Positions 1 through 10,725 of a stretch of DNA of 64,000 bases are shown piece after piece. This stretch comes from Undaria pinnatifida (lineage: Eukaryota; Sar; Phaeophyceae; Laminariales; Alariaceae): positions 19,081,696-19,145,695 of the forward strand of contig JABAKD010000016.1 in NCBI GenBank assembly GCA_012845835.1, written 5' to 3'. The first letter of the stretch is position 1; every line of letters starts with the position of its first letter. A program made the translations under genes and the position numbers. A model generated the notes under the pieces. It had not been told where the DNA came from and did no database searches. It saw nothing but the letters and a program-made list of their open reading frames with translations.

Positions 1-44
1 GGGGAATCAGACGAGTGCGTGTGGGGGGGAGGGGTACTCATTTA

Positions 45-430
45 TTGCTTGCCTTAGTCACTTGACCATTGACCACGCATCCCTTTCGAGACGGAGCACC
101 GTTCCTGCTCCTAACAGAGACACCTCCGAAAATTCGGGCGCTCAGTACGTTCCTTCCAAATGTTACACACTTATTGCAACATATTTTCTTCCCTTCCTCT
201 TTGGCCGTCTGTCGGTCTCCTAGGATAGCGATCGTTTTCTCGCTAATTTCGACAACTTTCGACAACTTCTCCACAACAAGGGGAAATATCAAAGCCACGG
301 TAGCTTCTGTCACTCTCAGGGCCTCCGTTTTCAGCAACTCCGAGACATTCGCGCGATTGGCTGCTTCTGGAGGATTTTTTTTGCAAAACTTTTCGGTTGC
401 GCTGCGGCAGCACTATAATTGTTGACGCCC
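45..430 (-). mobile_element. Non-LTR retrotransposon 3'-end relic, family A copy 1
   Basis: On the minus strand this segment reads into the terminal peptide [20 protein letters not shown], then a stop and TGAGTACCCC followed by a C-rich run. The same ending occurs at 45395-45743, 46980-47065 and 48990-49410, and weakly at 16080-16165. The longer copies carry a Cys/His motif typical of the C-terminus of LINE reverse transcriptases. This copy keeps an AIL-DR segment but is otherwise frameshifted. It is a truncated, dead copy. Confidence 0.6.
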
Positions 431-909
431 CGTCTTATTGAGTGAGAGACTCAAGCCACGCGCGCGAGTGGCCTATATACATAGCAAAAGATTAAATGGG
501 AGCACCCCCTCCAGAGCAGTAGCCATGATCTCAACAAGAGCGGGGTGTGCGACGTATCATAGGAAGAGTGAGTAAAAGAGGGAAGCACTCGTACTCAACA
601 CATACAGTGTGTTCGCCTTCGGGGTTTTTCCCCGTTGTTTTCGGTTGATGCTGTTTTCCTCCCGGGGGCGGACGGCTGCAAAAAGGGGGGGGGGGGGGGG
701 GACTTACCAGTACGTAACCAATCAAAGCGGGAAAAAAAACATTAGGGTATTTGCGATTTCCAATCCTGTTTGGGTTGAAAACATCAGAGCGAAAAAAAAC
801 AAAAAAACGGTATTTATGACTTCCACTCTTGTTTGGGTTAAAGAAAAACAAAACATCAGGGTGTTCGCGACTTCCAATCCTGGTCCTGTTCGCGTTGGAA
901 ACAGATATA
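431..909. other. No gene; short tandem repeats and a poly-G tract
   Basis: A G run of about 18 bases lies near 686-703. From about 735 to 905 a unit of roughly 60 bases is present three times in degenerate form; each contains a version of CGACTTCCAATCCTG followed by GTTTGGGTT. No coding signal was recognised. Confidence 0.45.
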
Positions 910-1120
910 ACGTCACAACCCAAGGCCAACCATCCCACGAAAATATTAGGTTCGAAAATACAAAAAAAGGTAGGAAAACCATATATTCAACACAGTTTTT
1001 CGCTGCTTTTCGTGAATTGGGTTGGCCTTGGACTATGACCTTCGATGGTTTTAATACCATTATTATACAACCCCCTACGCAACTCCTACCCAACCAAACT
1101 TGGTATCTCGCAAACACACT
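910..1120. repeat. Dispersed repeat D, copy 1
   Basis: This block resembles 3985-4190: both carry the order AAGGCCA, TAGGTT, an A-rich run, TTTTTCGC/AGC, GGGTTGGC, then ACTCCTACC/TG and TTGGTAC/TATCGCAAACA. The two copies are diverged and have no intact reading frame, so they are probably old transposon fragments. Confidence 0.5.
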
Positions 1121-1351
1121 AATTGCGATAAACGACGAGTACAGCAGCACGGGCTGCCAGGCTAGGGGATGGCAAACATAGCGTCCATTCGTGCAAAGAG
1201 TTCGCACCTCGGACAGATGAGATCCCTGTTAATGATCTGCAGACCACGTTGCCCAGTGGAACCCGTAGGATCCGTTTGACCTAGCACCTACTACTTGGGT
1301 TTGATCTGTACTTGCACAGATCATCTGCACTGCACAGATCCTGGACAAGAC

Positions 1352-1590
1352 GCGTGCTACGATAGAGGCAGCACTTTTCGCCTGAAATGGTTTCTGAAAT
1401 GACGGGGCTGCTTAACCCAAAATCGTCGGGAACGGACATTTTTTGGGGCGTGGTTCTTGATGTGTACCTAGGCCATGGCATTTTCTCTCCGGTAGCAGTT
1501 TTTTTTTGTTCTCCAGTATCAGTTTTTGCCTTCGAGAGGTCTTAAGCTCCCAAACTGAGGAACCTCAGAAAAAACAATGGTTGGTGCACC
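1352..1590. repeat. Dispersed repeat E, copy 1
   Basis: About 240 bases aligned by eye with 2979-3215. Shared landmarks are TGACGGGGCT, AAATCGTCGG, TGTGTACCTAGGCCATGG and GAGGTCTT-AGCTCCC. A fragment may also occur near 16420-16450. No coding capacity was recognised. Confidence 0.55.
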
Positions 1591-1629
1591 ATTATCGTAG
1601 CACGCGTCACTAGACGAAAGCTACTCTAG

Positions 1630-1691
1630 GGGGGTCTCTCTTGGTGCCTTTTTTCGCCGTGGCTTGGGGTCAACTCGCGCGAGAGACCCCC
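1630..1691. repeat. Inverted repeat (hairpin)
   Basis: GGGGGTCTCTC at 1630-1640 is the exact reverse complement of GAGAGACCCCC at 1681-1691, with about 40 bases between. No gene adjoins it, so it is noted only as structure. Confidence 0.5.
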
Positions 1692-2130
1692 TCGTTCCTT
1701 GCGGTCTCAAGGTTTCGCGCTGTTTTACTTGTTGCGATAGGAACCCGCAATGGAGCGATTAGCTATTAACAAGGTTTCGCCAAAACAAATCGCCTTCGCA
1801 GCACAGCGTTTTCGTCGGCGAGGTACAGTCACTGGTGCGAGTGGCTCAGAACCCGTGGTGAACGTGGGGCATGGCCCGACAATGATAGAATGTGATGCAG
1901 TGCAGATAGTATGGCACAGTAGCCTTGGTCAAAAGACATACCATCGACAGAAACAAGATCTACACCGTCTACAGCAGTAGACTTCACGAAACGTCTAGAA
2001 TATGATTTAGGATAAGAGCATGGAAATCGGGGAATATTTTGATGTATGGGTTTTAATGCGGCCCACCACTTTTACACTTTTTTAATCTACGGAAAAGATG
2101 TCGAATTTTTTTCCCGTACAAAGTTCTATG
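1692..2130. other. No recognisable gene
   Basis: Only short reading frames without family resemblance or splice-site context are seen here. Confidence 0.4.
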
Positions 2131-2176
2131 GGTAGGGTTGGGGTCGGGGTTAGGGTTAGGGTTAGCGTCAGGGTCT
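2131..2176 (+). repeat. Interstitial telomere-like tract
   Basis: Between about 2131 and 2176 the sequence is a degenerate run of GGGTTAGGGTTAGGGTTAG type units, with perfect TTAGGG repeats at 2149-2165. A shorter CCCTAACCCTA trace occurs near 5459-5470. The tract is too short to be a chromosome end and lies inside the contig. Confidence 0.6.
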
Positions 2177-2978
2177 AATGTAGTGCTTTGGGCAGTTTTT
2201 TTTTTATATTTTCCGTCTCATAATACTGGAAGCACACGGGGGTCAAACCAAATTCCCCGATTTCCATACTTTATCCCATATAATAACCCAGAATTGCGGT
2301 GAAGCCGGCTCATCTAGAAAGTCATCTGCCCGAGGTGCGAAAAGAAAGGTAAAGGTAAGACACGTTCACAACACGATAGTACCTGTACCGCCGTGCGCTC
2401 ACACTAGACATAGGCGGTTCGAAATATTTCGCTTTCTCCTGTGTTTTCGCTCCGCTGCTCTGCCGCTGTATCACACCGCTGTGCAAGCTCTTGCATTGTG
2501 GCAGTCACGCTTCAACAGCAGCCGTGCTTCAAGCTCTTTCCCTTTTGTGAAAGGTACGGATGGTGTATCGGCGTGTATGCGTGTGTGCTTATGTGTGTGC
2601 GGTTTTTAAGGACACAATCAAGAGCGGCGCAACCGTTGGAAAAACAGTTGCTGAGCTGCACAGCCACCATTCACCAAAGTGCACAGCAGTACACACAACA
2701 GCAGAAGCGACAGCAGCCCCGCTTCAAGCCCTTGTCTTCGCGACAGGCACGGCATCTTACGTGTGTGTGCGGTGTTCAGCAGGAGATCCAAATCACGCCA
2801 CCACATTCGCGCATCCAACGCAAAGATTCTACACACACGGTCGAACCTCATGAGCTCAATACTGGTACGTAGGAACGCCTGTGTTCCGCCTTTTCAACTT
2901 GTGACATTCCCAGGATATCAAGTCAACCACATCCCAAAGGGGGAAGCTTGTACCACTCTGTCCGGAAATATAAGCTGA
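2177..2978. other. No recognisable gene
   Basis: Short overlapping reading frames in several phases have low-complexity translations and no family resemblance. Confidence 0.4.
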
Positions 2979-3215
2979 TGCATGCTACGGTAGAGGTAGC
3001 GCTTTTCGTCTGAAACGGTTTCTGAATGACGGGGCTTTCCTTCACCCCAAATCGTCGGAAAATACGCCCCCTTAGTTTTTGCATGATTCTCATTGTGTAC
3101 CTAGGCCATGGGGATTTTCATCCGGTAGCAGGCATTATTTTCCTCCAAATCAGTTTTTTGGGGGAGGTCTTGAGCTCCCGAAATCGAGGAATCTCGGAAA
3201 AAAAAAAAGCGGAGC
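2979..3215. repeat. Dispersed repeat E, copy 2
   Basis: Second copy of the repeat at 1352-1590, with the same landmark blocks in the same order and orientation. It is followed by an A run and then a member of repeat family F. Confidence 0.55.
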
Positions 3216-3258
3216 ACCTCTATCGAAGCGCGCGTGAGCTACATGTATTGTAATACTA

Positions 3259-3441
3259 ATGAATAAAATGAGTATTGACCCGAAATTCGTCGAACTCACG
3301 GCTGACGTCCTTAGAATATTGTTCATAAAATATGCCTGCACTTCCGGACATAGTGGTGCTCTGTACAAGGAATCGCGACATCGATCTGAATCTTCTGCGG
3401 ACGCATGTGGCAAGCACATAATACCAGTATCATCATATTAG
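3259..3441 (+). repeat. Repeat family F member with short conserved reading frame
   Basis: The frame beginning MSIDPKFVELTADVL matches the conserved peptide of family F (consensus M-S-x-D-x-x-F-D/E-L-T-A-x-V), also at 10650, 14617 and 30551. The frame is short and its copies differ in length, so this is a repeat-borne frame and not a proven gene. Confidence 0.45.
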
Positions 3442-3639
3442 TTATCATAAAAAAGGTATAGCTGCAACCGTCGACGCGCATAATCAACTAGCTGATGGGT
3501 TATTTTTCGGACCGCCCGCAGTAAAAATGGCATGATAACACATCTTTGAAAGTGGCGGGGATACAGACACGAAAATATACCTGGCACCTGGTGTGTACTT
3601 CTGTTTCCCGTCGTGTACACAGTGACCCTGGCATCAGCA

Positions 3640-3790
3640 GGGGAGTCACCGACCTGTATCCTTCACCAGGGTACACACTCCCCGCAACACGCGCGATCGA
3701 AGTATCACACGCAGCTCGCAAATGATGAGTTTTGATCAACGTCTTTTTCGCTTTGGTCGATCTCACAGCTCAAGTGTATTTTTTTTTTTT
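3640..3790 (+). repeat. Repeat family F, partial copy
   Basis: GGGGAGTCACCGACCTGTATCC, a GCGCGATCGAAGTATCACAC block, then GATCTCACAGCTCAAGTGTA ending in a T run. This is the 3' part of the element best preserved at 14431-14690. Confidence 0.55.
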
Positions 3791-3984
3791 TTCTAATATA
3801 GCAGACCGGTAACACGTAACACAAACGCATGCCCTCTGACGCCTTTCCACGTAGATTTTTTTCGACAACTGAGAGGATGCAAAACGCCGAGCGGTACGTC
3901 TATGGAAGTAGCGTGTTCGCGTTTCGCAATCTCTGCTGGGTTCGAAAAATGTACAAGTAGTACTGAAACCGCCGAACATCGAAG

Positions 3985-4190
3985 CCAAAGGCCAGTCAAT
4001 CCAAGAGAAACTTAGGTTATAAAAAAAAAAAAAATGGCGGGAAAATATATTGCTGACCGATTTTTCAGCTTTTTTCGTGGGTGGGGTTGGCTTTGGATTA
4101 AGACGTTTGACCGTTCCAGTTCTATTACTGTATGTTTTCCTACCCGACTCCTACTGAAGCAAAGTTGGTACATCGCAAACATCCAAGTAT
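3985..4190. repeat. Dispersed repeat D, copy 2
   Basis: Diverged copy of 910-1120 with the same landmarks in the same order. Confidence 0.5.
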
Positions 4191-4289
4191 CTCGACGAAA
4201 AGTTTCCAATTCCACCATTTTTGTTGTGTGTTGGTCCCCTTGATATCGAAAAAAAAAAACGCCTCTTAAAAAAAAGGTCGCGAGCGGTG

Positions 4290-5400
4290 TGTATTCCTTG
4301 CGCGTTTTATACGGTACCTTCTCGAATAATGATCCGATTCCCGTGTCGGTTTCAATACGACGAGAGGAAGTAAACCAAGTACACGACACCGCTCACCGGT
4401 GTCGTCTCCTCTCAGGTAGTATACCGTACAACACCCCAAGATGTTACACCTTAACACCCCTCGGACGCGTTTCCAAAATGATTTTCTCGACAACTGGGAG
4501 GATGCAAAACGCCGGGCGGTGCGTTCATGGAAGCATATCGGTGAAACGTTTCCAAATCCGCAATTTTCGTTGCGCGTTGGTCCCCCCTTGATATCTAGTA
4601 AAACCGTCTCGCAGAGAGTCATCCCAAGCGGCGTGTTGTCTTGCATGTTTTTACACGGTACCAGGTATCTCTTCGAATGCTGATCCACTTCGGTTTCACG
4701 ATTGCGGGAGGAGTTACAACGGCCTGGCGAGTAAACAAATGCACCCTCTCAAGTACCAGTCCGTTTCCGTTAGGGTTTTTATGATGGACGCTTACACCGA
4801 CACCGCCGTCGTTATACGGTATCTCCTCAAGCACTGGTCCGTTTGGGTTTCACGAGGATAGAGGCTTACACGAAGTACACGACACCGGTGTCGTCTACCA
4901 GGTTTAAGCGACACCGGTGTCCGCATACAATGAATCACGACGCCAGCCTTGCGAGTACACACATATTTCTTCGAGTACCTGGTCCGTTCACGACGATAGA
5001 GGCTCACACACGACACCGCTGCCGTCATACGGTATTCCTTCGAGTACTGGTCCGTTTTGGTTTCACGATGATAGAGGCATACACAAAGTACACGACACCG
5101 GTGTCGTCTTCCAGGTACAAGCGAGCGTCACTGGTATCGTACATAAGGAATCACGACACCCGACCTGGCAAGTAACCAAATATCCTCCAGCACTGATTCG
5201 TTTTGGTTTCACGATGGAGACATATACGCGACACCGGTGTCGTGCACAACATGACCGGTGTCATCTGTAAGGGACTCTGGTGTCATTCAGCTGGTGCTGC
5301 TGTATGATATAAGGCATCACGACACCGGCCTGAATATTCTGCGGGTGTACGTCACAAGCACATGGCATATCGCCTCGAGTACTGGTCCGTTTTGGTGTCA
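4290..5400. repeat. Irregular tandem repeats with a CGACACCGGTGTCG palindrome
   Basis: The block ACTGGTCCGTTTTGGTTTCACG recurs at about 4833, 5046, 5192 and 5381 in variant forms. Between the blocks, the perfect palindrome CGACACCGGTGTCG stands at 4880-4893, 5093-5106 and 5229-5242, with variants at 4384-4404, 4909-4922 and 5249-5262. Several units also contain CACGACACC and AGGTAC pieces. Spacing is irregular (213, 146 and 189 bases), so this is a decayed tandem array. Its reading frames are short and not conserved. Confidence 0.55.
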
Positions 5401-7320
5401 GGCGTGAGCCCAACATGCGTTGGGCTGTGCAACTTTTAGCTGGTCTTTCTCGTACCCTGACCCTAACCCTACGTACGAGGCGAGAAAAAAAAGTTGAGGC
5501 ACCCTTGTCGTGTTCATGGCACGTACTGCTGTAGGCGAAAAACGCGTTTGGCTTCACCGCACTTGGTTAATTGGGTTTCAGGGGTACATTCGCGCGTGTA
5601 TCGCGAAACAGAAACTTGTACCGAGGAGCCTAATTGATGCCCTGTCTGGTTGCTGCTGTATCATGCTTTGAGCGCACCAGGTACCGCCGCATGCAATCCG
5701 CATGCTTAATATGAGAGCGAGGCTTCGGGGAGGGGGGGGCGACCCACGCCGCGCCCAAAACCAGCTGCTGCCTCGTACGAGGTAATATGCCAACGCTGGC
5801 GAGTGAGGAAGTCGCACCTTCGTGCAAGTGGTCATCGCTGTGCCCGGCTCAACGCCAGTACGTAGCCCGCCTCGGAGCACACACTCCGGAGCACGAGACG
5901 AACAGACAAACAGCAGTAGCACAAGCAGCAGACAAAGCACACATTGGAGCCCGCCGCTGCTGCAGCTGATGCAAACATACAAGTTAGAGACCCATTAGAC
6001 TACACTAGTAGACCGATACTAGGACGAATTTATTGCGGTCTATCTTATCGAGCAGTACGAGTGCATATTACCATGCTGCACGCGCTTTGCACAGCTCTTC
6101 ATTGTATTGCATATCGGACGCATGCCCTGCCCCCGCGACCAGGGCTGGGTTGTGTGGTTAATTAATCGTCAGTTTTGTTCGAGATGCTTTCGCTCCGAAG
6201 ACCAAACGGGAGTGGCTCACCAGGAGATGTCTTCTCGCTTTCCGTCAGAGGCGACGACCGTCACGCTACGGCGGACCATTCGATAGCGACGACGACGTGT
6301 CACGCACAGTCAGCGCAACGTCGACAAACCAGCCAAGGTCTCCGCTCTGCTGTATGTGTGTTGTGCTGCGTGCCGTGCTTGTTTTTTGCGTGTCTCGCGG
6401 CGCCTGGCGCCTGTTTATTAGATTTCGAGTGCTGTGACTGCGGACTTTCACGCTTTTCTGTTGTTTGTCCGCGCAAACATACCAAAAATAGTATGGAAAA
6501 ATTTCCCGTGTAGCAATCACAAAAAACTACTATACCAACTCCCAAATTTGGTCCAGCCGTCAGAATGACTCGAAAGTGCGCACTGCTCTGATACCTGATA
6601 CGGTAATAGATGCGGTCATACATATAACACGCTCTTCGGGGAAAAGCAATTTACGGAGCGATCACCCCGAGTCGATCTCAGTGCTCTCTTTTTCTCCGCA
6701 CTTCCTGTGCGTTACCACCCGAGAAGCGGCCGGGACTCTCCCGGTAGGGGCTGGCCTGTGGTCACACATTTTCGAGCGGAAATCACGCCGCCTTTTTTCA
6801 TTCTCTTTTCTACTTGCTTGGCCAACACACGGGGGGCACGGATTCTGCAAATTTTCTTTTGCTTGCTGTGCAGCGTGTTTGCGTAGTCGTGTCTGCCTAT
6901 GTCACTGCATCGCCGCAGCAGCGCAGGAGGAGCAGGAGGAGCGGGAGGGGGAGGAGGGCATGTGGACAAGAAGACCATCGTCGTGCGATATGAAGGCCAG
7001 GATTACACGGTTTCATGGTGAGTGTGAGCTGAGTGCGCGCGTGAGTGCTGAGTAGAGAGAAAATATGTGCGCTCCAGATGTCAGGTTTTCGTTGATTATT
7101 TCCGACTGCATGCCCGAGATGCTACAGCAGCCAGCAGCCTCGGCCGCTGTAGCACAGCAGGAACATCAGCATCGGCAGCAGCAGCAGCAGCAGCAGAGCA
7201 ACAGTGTTGAGTTGATTCTTTTGGGGCCCATGTATAGCCTAAAGACCGAAAAACGGCGCGTACACACGACCGACGACAATTGCAGTTTTAGCAAGCGCCT
7301 ATTGTACAGCAGTCGTACTA
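5401..7320. other. No recognisable gene
   Basis: Many short frames occur, but none has a recognisable motif or a supported exon structure. A CAG repeat run is seen at about 7177-7196. Confidence 0.4.
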
Positions 7321-7500
7321 TTAGTACAGGAAGAGTGTCCAGCAGTATGTGCAAGTGTCATGCTGCCCGCATATCGCACAGCGCGTTCCTTTGCATTGCG
7401 GACACTCCTCCTTAGCCTCCACCCCTCGCACCCCGGGCTGCCTCGTGTGGTCGATGCTGAAACCGTCAGGATTTGTTGGCATTTTCCCCCATCTGATTTC
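7321..7500 (-). other. Cysteine-rich open frame, unassigned
   Basis: On the minus strand the frame ends in a Cys-rich tail with three C-x2-C pairs in about 20 residues (EECPQCKGTRCAICGQHD, then TCTYC). This resembles the zinc-binding tails of some transposases, but no diagnostic motif was found and the upstream part of the frame runs into repeats. It may be the end of a dead transposon protein. Confidence 0.25.
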
Positions 7501-7564
7501 CCGATTGTAGTGCTGTACTCGTAGACTAGAGACTATGGATCTACCAGATATAATATCGTACAAG

Positions 7565-7880
7565 GGGCTTCGCAGGCGGCCTGGACGGCCACCTGTCGCA
7601 GACTGGCGTGATGCCAAAATATTAGTAGCACAGATTGAGCTGCCCCGCCCGTCCCGCCCCCTCCTCACGATAAACTGGTGCATTCTTTCCAAAATCGTCA
7701 GATTTATCCCCTTGAAGGATTTATAGTTTCTACGCAAAGATTGAGCTGCCCCCCCCCTCCCCCCTCCCCCCCGCTCCCTATTGATCAAGCCCACACCCCC
7801 CACGTCCTTAAAAACTCTGCCCTCCCCTCACCGGTTATTCGACTTACAGGATTCACTTGATAAACTGATGCATTTCCTTC
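7565..7880 (+). repeat. Repeat fragments with poly-C tracts
   Basis: GGGGCTTCGCAGGCGGCCTG near 7565 matches 8740. It is followed by ATTTATCCCCTTGAAGGATT and TTATAGTTTC, the motif that precedes poly-C tracts throughout 13.0-14.4 kb, and then by a C-rich run at about 7748-7771. Confidence 0.5.
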
Positions 7881-8115
7881 CACAGCTGTCAGATTTTGCC
7901 CCCCTTAAAAACGGGTTTTATAGTTTCCGCGCACACACTGACTAACATCACCCTGTTGACCCAGGTAGCTGCACTGTAGTTGCAAGGGGGGTCGCCGACC
8001 TATATCCTTAATGAGGACCCACAACCCGTAATACGCGCGATCGGAGTATCACACAGCTTGCAAAGATGAGTTTCGACAAAATCTGACAGCTGGAGTGTAT
8101 TTTTGTTTTCATAAT
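7881..8115 (+). repeat. Repeat family F copy
   Basis: Contains ACGGGTTTTATAGTTTCCGC, the CTGTTGACCC block, GTCGCCGACCTATATCCTTA, CGCGCGATCGGAGTATCACAC and AGCTTGCAAAGATGAGTTTC. The conserved small frame starts MSFDKI but is cut by an immediate stop. Confidence 0.65.
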
Positions 8116-9420
8116 ATTAGTAGCAGCTGCGTACGGATGTGGTGAAAGATGAAGGTCAGACTTAATGGCAAGAGTTGAAAGTGCTCCCTGTAGGTGGCGA
8201 GTTCGTGTTTGGTATGAAGACCGCCAGAAATTGTAGATCGCCATCTAAAAAACTAAACACTCCGTAGTACGACTACGCGCGATCGAGAGGTAGCACACAC
8301 AGCTTGCAAAGATGAGTTTCAGGAAGTAAAGTACGCTCACAGCTGATGTTTGCAACGACCTCGGCTGTCTTCGATCTCTTGGCCGGAGACCGACTCGGCG
8401 GGTCCATAAGGAAAGATTGGTAGTTGAAAGATGCGAGAGAGTGGGAGAGTACTGCTGTTTGTAATGCGCAGCAGTGTGCCGGTGGTGGTTGTGGCAGCTG
8501 GTGGGCGACAACATCGCAAAATAAGCGCCGCTATGTCCGGCACCGCGAAGCACAGCAGCACAGCTGACGTTTTTTCACCAACAGGTACACATATGGAGGT
8601 GTGCAAGGACAGGCGATACGTACGCGTGAACCACTCCATTCAGGACAACCTGCGCGCACCAAGCAAACAGCAACGAACAGCAACAAAACATAACCCCGCA
8701 TACAAGAAGAAAGTATCTGTGAAAATCTCATTTTCAAAGGGGGCTTCGCCGGCGGCCTGGTTGGCCGCCGGTCGCAGACTGGTGTGATACCCAAAATATT
8801 AATAGCAGCTATGGATGTCGTGAAAGATGGAGGACATACTTGATGCCAAGAGTTGAGAATGCTCTCAATAGGTGGCGAGTTCGTTCGGTATAAAGACCGC
8901 CAGAAGATGTAGATCACCATCGAAAAAATTACACGTTCCGTAGCACGCACGATCGAGGTATCACACACAGCTTGCAAAGATGAGTTTCAGGAAATAAAGT
9001 ACGCTCACAGCTGATGTTTTCCACGACCTCGGCTGTCTTCGATCTCTTGGCCGAAGACGGACTCAGTGTGTCCATCAGGAAAGCTTGGTAGTTGAAGGAT
9101 GCACAGAGTGGGAGAGTGCTGCTGTTGTAGTGCGCAGCAGTGTGCTGGCGATGGTCGTGGGCAGGTGGTGGGCGACAACATCTAAAAAAAATGGACAAAG
9201 CGGGCGCCATGTCCCCCGCACCGCGAAGCACAACCACAGCACAGCTGACGTTTTTTCACCAACAGGTACACATATGGAGGTGTGCAAGGACAGGCGATAC
9301 GTACGCGTGAACCACTCCATTCAGGACCACCTGCACGCACCAAGCAAACAGCAACGTTTACGAACAGCAACAAACACAACCCCTGATACAACACAGATTA
9401 TTTTTGTGGAAACAGGTGGA
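8116..9420. repeat. Two-unit tandem duplication (about 665 bp)
   Basis: Unit 1 (about 8116-8790) and unit 2 (about 8797-9420) share in order: TAGTAGCAGC/AATAGCAGC, GGTGGCGAGTTCGT, a family F fragment (ACACAGCTTGCAAAGATGAG), TCGGCTGTCTTCGATCTCTTGG and CACATATGGAGGTGTGCAAG. Identity is high in the last 100 bases. The matching segments both encode GTHMEVCKDRRYVRVNHSIQ in one plus-strand frame, but flanking codons are not conserved, so DNA-level duplication explains this. Confidence 0.6.
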
Positions 9421-9751
9421 AACCTCATTTTTCTCGATTGACGGGGTGTTAATTATCGATCGACTGATGATGCCTGGAACACAGAACAGCAGTTGTTGTG
9501 AAAAGAGGCGTTGGGCTTGCACCCATGCAGATGCCTAGCAGGAAATTAGGCGCCATGTACCATGCCTCAACATCCCCGTTCGTATTGCCCGCTGTAGTCT
9601 GTAGTGGCCCATGCCCCGAGCCCTCGTCTCAGTTGTCGCGAGTTGCAGGCTGTACGCCTTGTCCAAAAAGACAAAAAAAGGGCCTCACCGAGGTATCCCA
9701 TGTTTGCTGACACACATACATATAATAGCATGACATCACTACATACGTCAT

Positions 9752-9928
9752 CGCCACGAAACGTGGACGGCGTGTTTGTGCCGGGGGGGCGGAGCATGTT
9801 ATAGATATCGACCTTGCCGTCGCCCGCATAGGTCCCCACGAGGTCGGCGCCGGCAGGGCGGCCGACCCTCTCGCAGGACCGGAGGTCGGAGAGCACGCCC
9901 CCGAAGAAATTGCGACAAAATGCAGTTC
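9752..9928 (-). CDS. Orphan exon candidate
   Basis: Read on the minus strand, a good 3' splice site (CGCTCGTCGCAG) is followed by an open frame. The frame contains RNFFGGVLSDLRSCERVG, then ADLVGTYAGDGKVDIYNMLR, and ends GDD at a 5' splice site GTATGT. The composition is like a real exon and unlike its AT-rich surroundings. A phase-compatible further exon (starting AYSLQLATTETRARG, near 9663) follows a strong pyrimidine tract but stops soon after. No family is recognised. It could be a gene remnant, because no other exons were found upstream within several kb. Confidence 0.35.
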
Positions 9929-10639
9929 CTGCGACGAGCGGTGTGGGTCAAAACGCTGAGCGCGAGGCCAAGAACGGAGATTTATAGGTATATCTGTACC
10001 ACACCTATATTTTTATATATAGTTGAAAAACGTCAGCTGAGTACGACCGAACGTATCTGTAGAACCTGTGCACGTGGTTGTAATGGTGGGCGTGTAAGCA
10101 CCTCTATATAGCAAAGCTATACCAAGGCGGCAAGCGTGGTTGCCACGAGATGCACTCCACCGCACCACCACCACACCACCACCAGTCGCCGCTTTTTTTT
10201 TTTCGCTAGACAAGAACGGTGAAGGTGGAATGCATGCAAACTGCGCACTGCCGTAGCACGAACGGTATAGAAGCAAACTGGCAAACTGCAGGCACGCAAA
10301 GCACAAACGCAACCACCCGACGTGACTTGTCTGTGGTGTCTTGTGTTCTTCGGTAAGGGGAAAATTGCCGAATTGTGGTATTTGAGCTCGTGTGGGACCT
10401 ACAGCAGCATATGGTGAAAACTGGTGTCCTGATTGCCTGTTTGAGCGCACACAGCAGCAGTGATGTATGTTACCGGTACGAGGTGGTAATCACGGGTATT
10501 GAAACCCGTACAATATGAGTCGGGTTAATCTTCGAAAGAAAAAGTAAAGCTCAAGCTCACCACACTTACTTGCGCATATTTTTCATGCATATCGTGTGTT
10601 AATTTAGTTCCTCCTTTATAGTCACAAAATTAGGTGTAT

Positions 10640-10725
10640 TACGCAGCTTGCGTGAGTATCGACCCTGAATTTATCGAACTCACAGCTGACGTGTTTAGAC
10701 ATTTTTTTTTTTCAAAATGTAAATG
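10640..10725 (+). repeat. Repeat family F, fragment
   Basis: ACGCAGCTTGCGTGAGTATC followed by a frame reading VSIDPEFIELTADVFR. The start codon is altered to GTG. This is the same small frame as at 3259 and 14617. Confidence 0.5.
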
